Below are positions 63,681 through 64,000 of a stretch of 64,000 nt of DNA, one piece after another. The notes under the pieces were generated by a model that worked only from the letters and a program-made list of their open reading frames with translations, ran no database searches and was not told where the DNA came from. Each line of letters opens with the position of its first letter. The first letter of the stretch is position 1. The stretch comes from Streptomyces xanthophaeus (GTDB lineage Bacteria > Actinomycetota > Actinomycetes > Streptomycetales > Streptomycetaceae), in NCBI RefSeq assembly GCF_000725805.1, contig NZ_JOFT01000014.1:319850-383849 (forward strand), written 5' to 3'. The position numbers were made by a program, and so were the translations under genes.

Positions 63681-64000
63681 TCTTCGAGTTGTCCCAGAGC
63701 CGGAAGGTTTTGACGACAACGAATCCCGCCGCCTCGTTGCGGCATCCAAACTCAGCGCGATCTCCCACCGGGATCGAATTCGGCATGCCCGAATTCATTT
63801 CCGAAGGCCGATTATCGGTCGCCGCGGAAATCCGCTAGAGTTCAGGAGTCGGAAGGGCCCAACAGCCCGGAAGACAAACCCCGCTGACTGGGGGTCAGGC
63901 CCGAAAGAGTCTGATAGAGTCGGAAACGAAGAACGAAGCCCGGAGGAAAGCCCGAGAGGGTGAGTACAAAGGAAGCGTCCGTTCCTTGAGAACTCAACAG
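63681..64000 (+). promoter_or_regulatory. rRNA operon leader with further promoters
   Basis: Two more -10 elements, TAGAGT at 63836-63841 and 63915-63920, follow as in multi-promoter streptomycete rrn leaders. The end of the window, CCTTGAGAACTCAACAG, is the conserved antitermination/processing stretch that precedes 16S rRNA. The 16S gene itself is outside the window. Confidence 0.8.

Overview
The window is about 64 kb of very GC-rich DNA from a Streptomyces chromosome core. The evidence is the strong third-position G/C bias, many GTG starts, 4-nt ATGA/GTGA gene overlaps, and marker genes: bldC, an Lsr2-type nucleoid protein (LsrL), a DUF3073 protein, valine dehydrogenase, PurS/PurQ/small PurL, and ECF and TetR/MarR regulators. 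As I know the family, the order matches the S. coelicolor stretch around bldC (SCO4091). I see no IS element, prophage, CRISPR array or biosynthetic gene cluster. The content is mainly housekeeping, with lineage-variable genes between.

Layout. 1-5.0 kb: a MerR stub and DUF4188 gene, a DNA-repair and a VOC gene, a scar of three truncated molybdenum/purine-catabolism-type genes (2.24-2.99 kb), a YidE/AspT-type transporter and tRNA-Ser. 5.1-8.9 kb: SRP RNA, dnaX, purD. 9.1-16 kb: a membrane protein with a dead-peptidase look, a DMFase-like protein, purC, two tRNA-Gly genes, a two-component system and a strange tRNA-Gly-like gene. 16-20 kb: lsrL and purSQL. 20-25 kb: membrane, mycothiol-related and META-domain genes, and a sulfatase behind a short Cys-containing leader peptide. 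24.8-27.6 kb: purF-purM. 27.6-31.3 kb: DUF3073, vdh, a conserved unknown gene and bldC. 31.8-38.6 kb: tRNA-Asp, hrpA, a thiol-redox operon and a tRNA-Phe/Asp/Glu array. 38.6-43.1 kb: a zincin-crcB-crcB operon, a lipoprotein and a DEAD-box RNA helicase. 43.2-49.8 kb: tRNA-Lys, initiator tRNA, a SpoIIE-type phosphatase, an M23 peptidase overlapping a PrsW protease tail to tail, trmB and lhgO. 49.9-56.7 kb: an HTH/TPR regulator divergent from an asparagine-synthetase-like gene, then a sigma factor fused to its own zinc finger, membrane anchor and sugar-binding-type domain. 57-64 kb: TetR, NDH-2, a PAS-PP2C-ATPase phosphatase, a MarR/MFS pair, and the promoter and leader of an rRNA operon running off the right end.

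How the genes work together. Seven de novo purine genes (purF, D, S, Q, L, M, C) lie in five transcription units on one strand. They supply IMP and sit among tRNA genes, SRP RNA, RNA helicases, dnaX and an rRNA operon, giving a growth and translation neighbourhood. A second theme is envelope and stress sensing: two SpoIIE-type phosphatases, the membrane-anchored ECF sigma factor, PrsW, an M23 peptidase and the DesK-like two-component system.

Limits. Everything was read by eye from one sequence. Family names rest on motif recognition, not searches. Promoters, operators and RNA folds are pattern matches without expression data.
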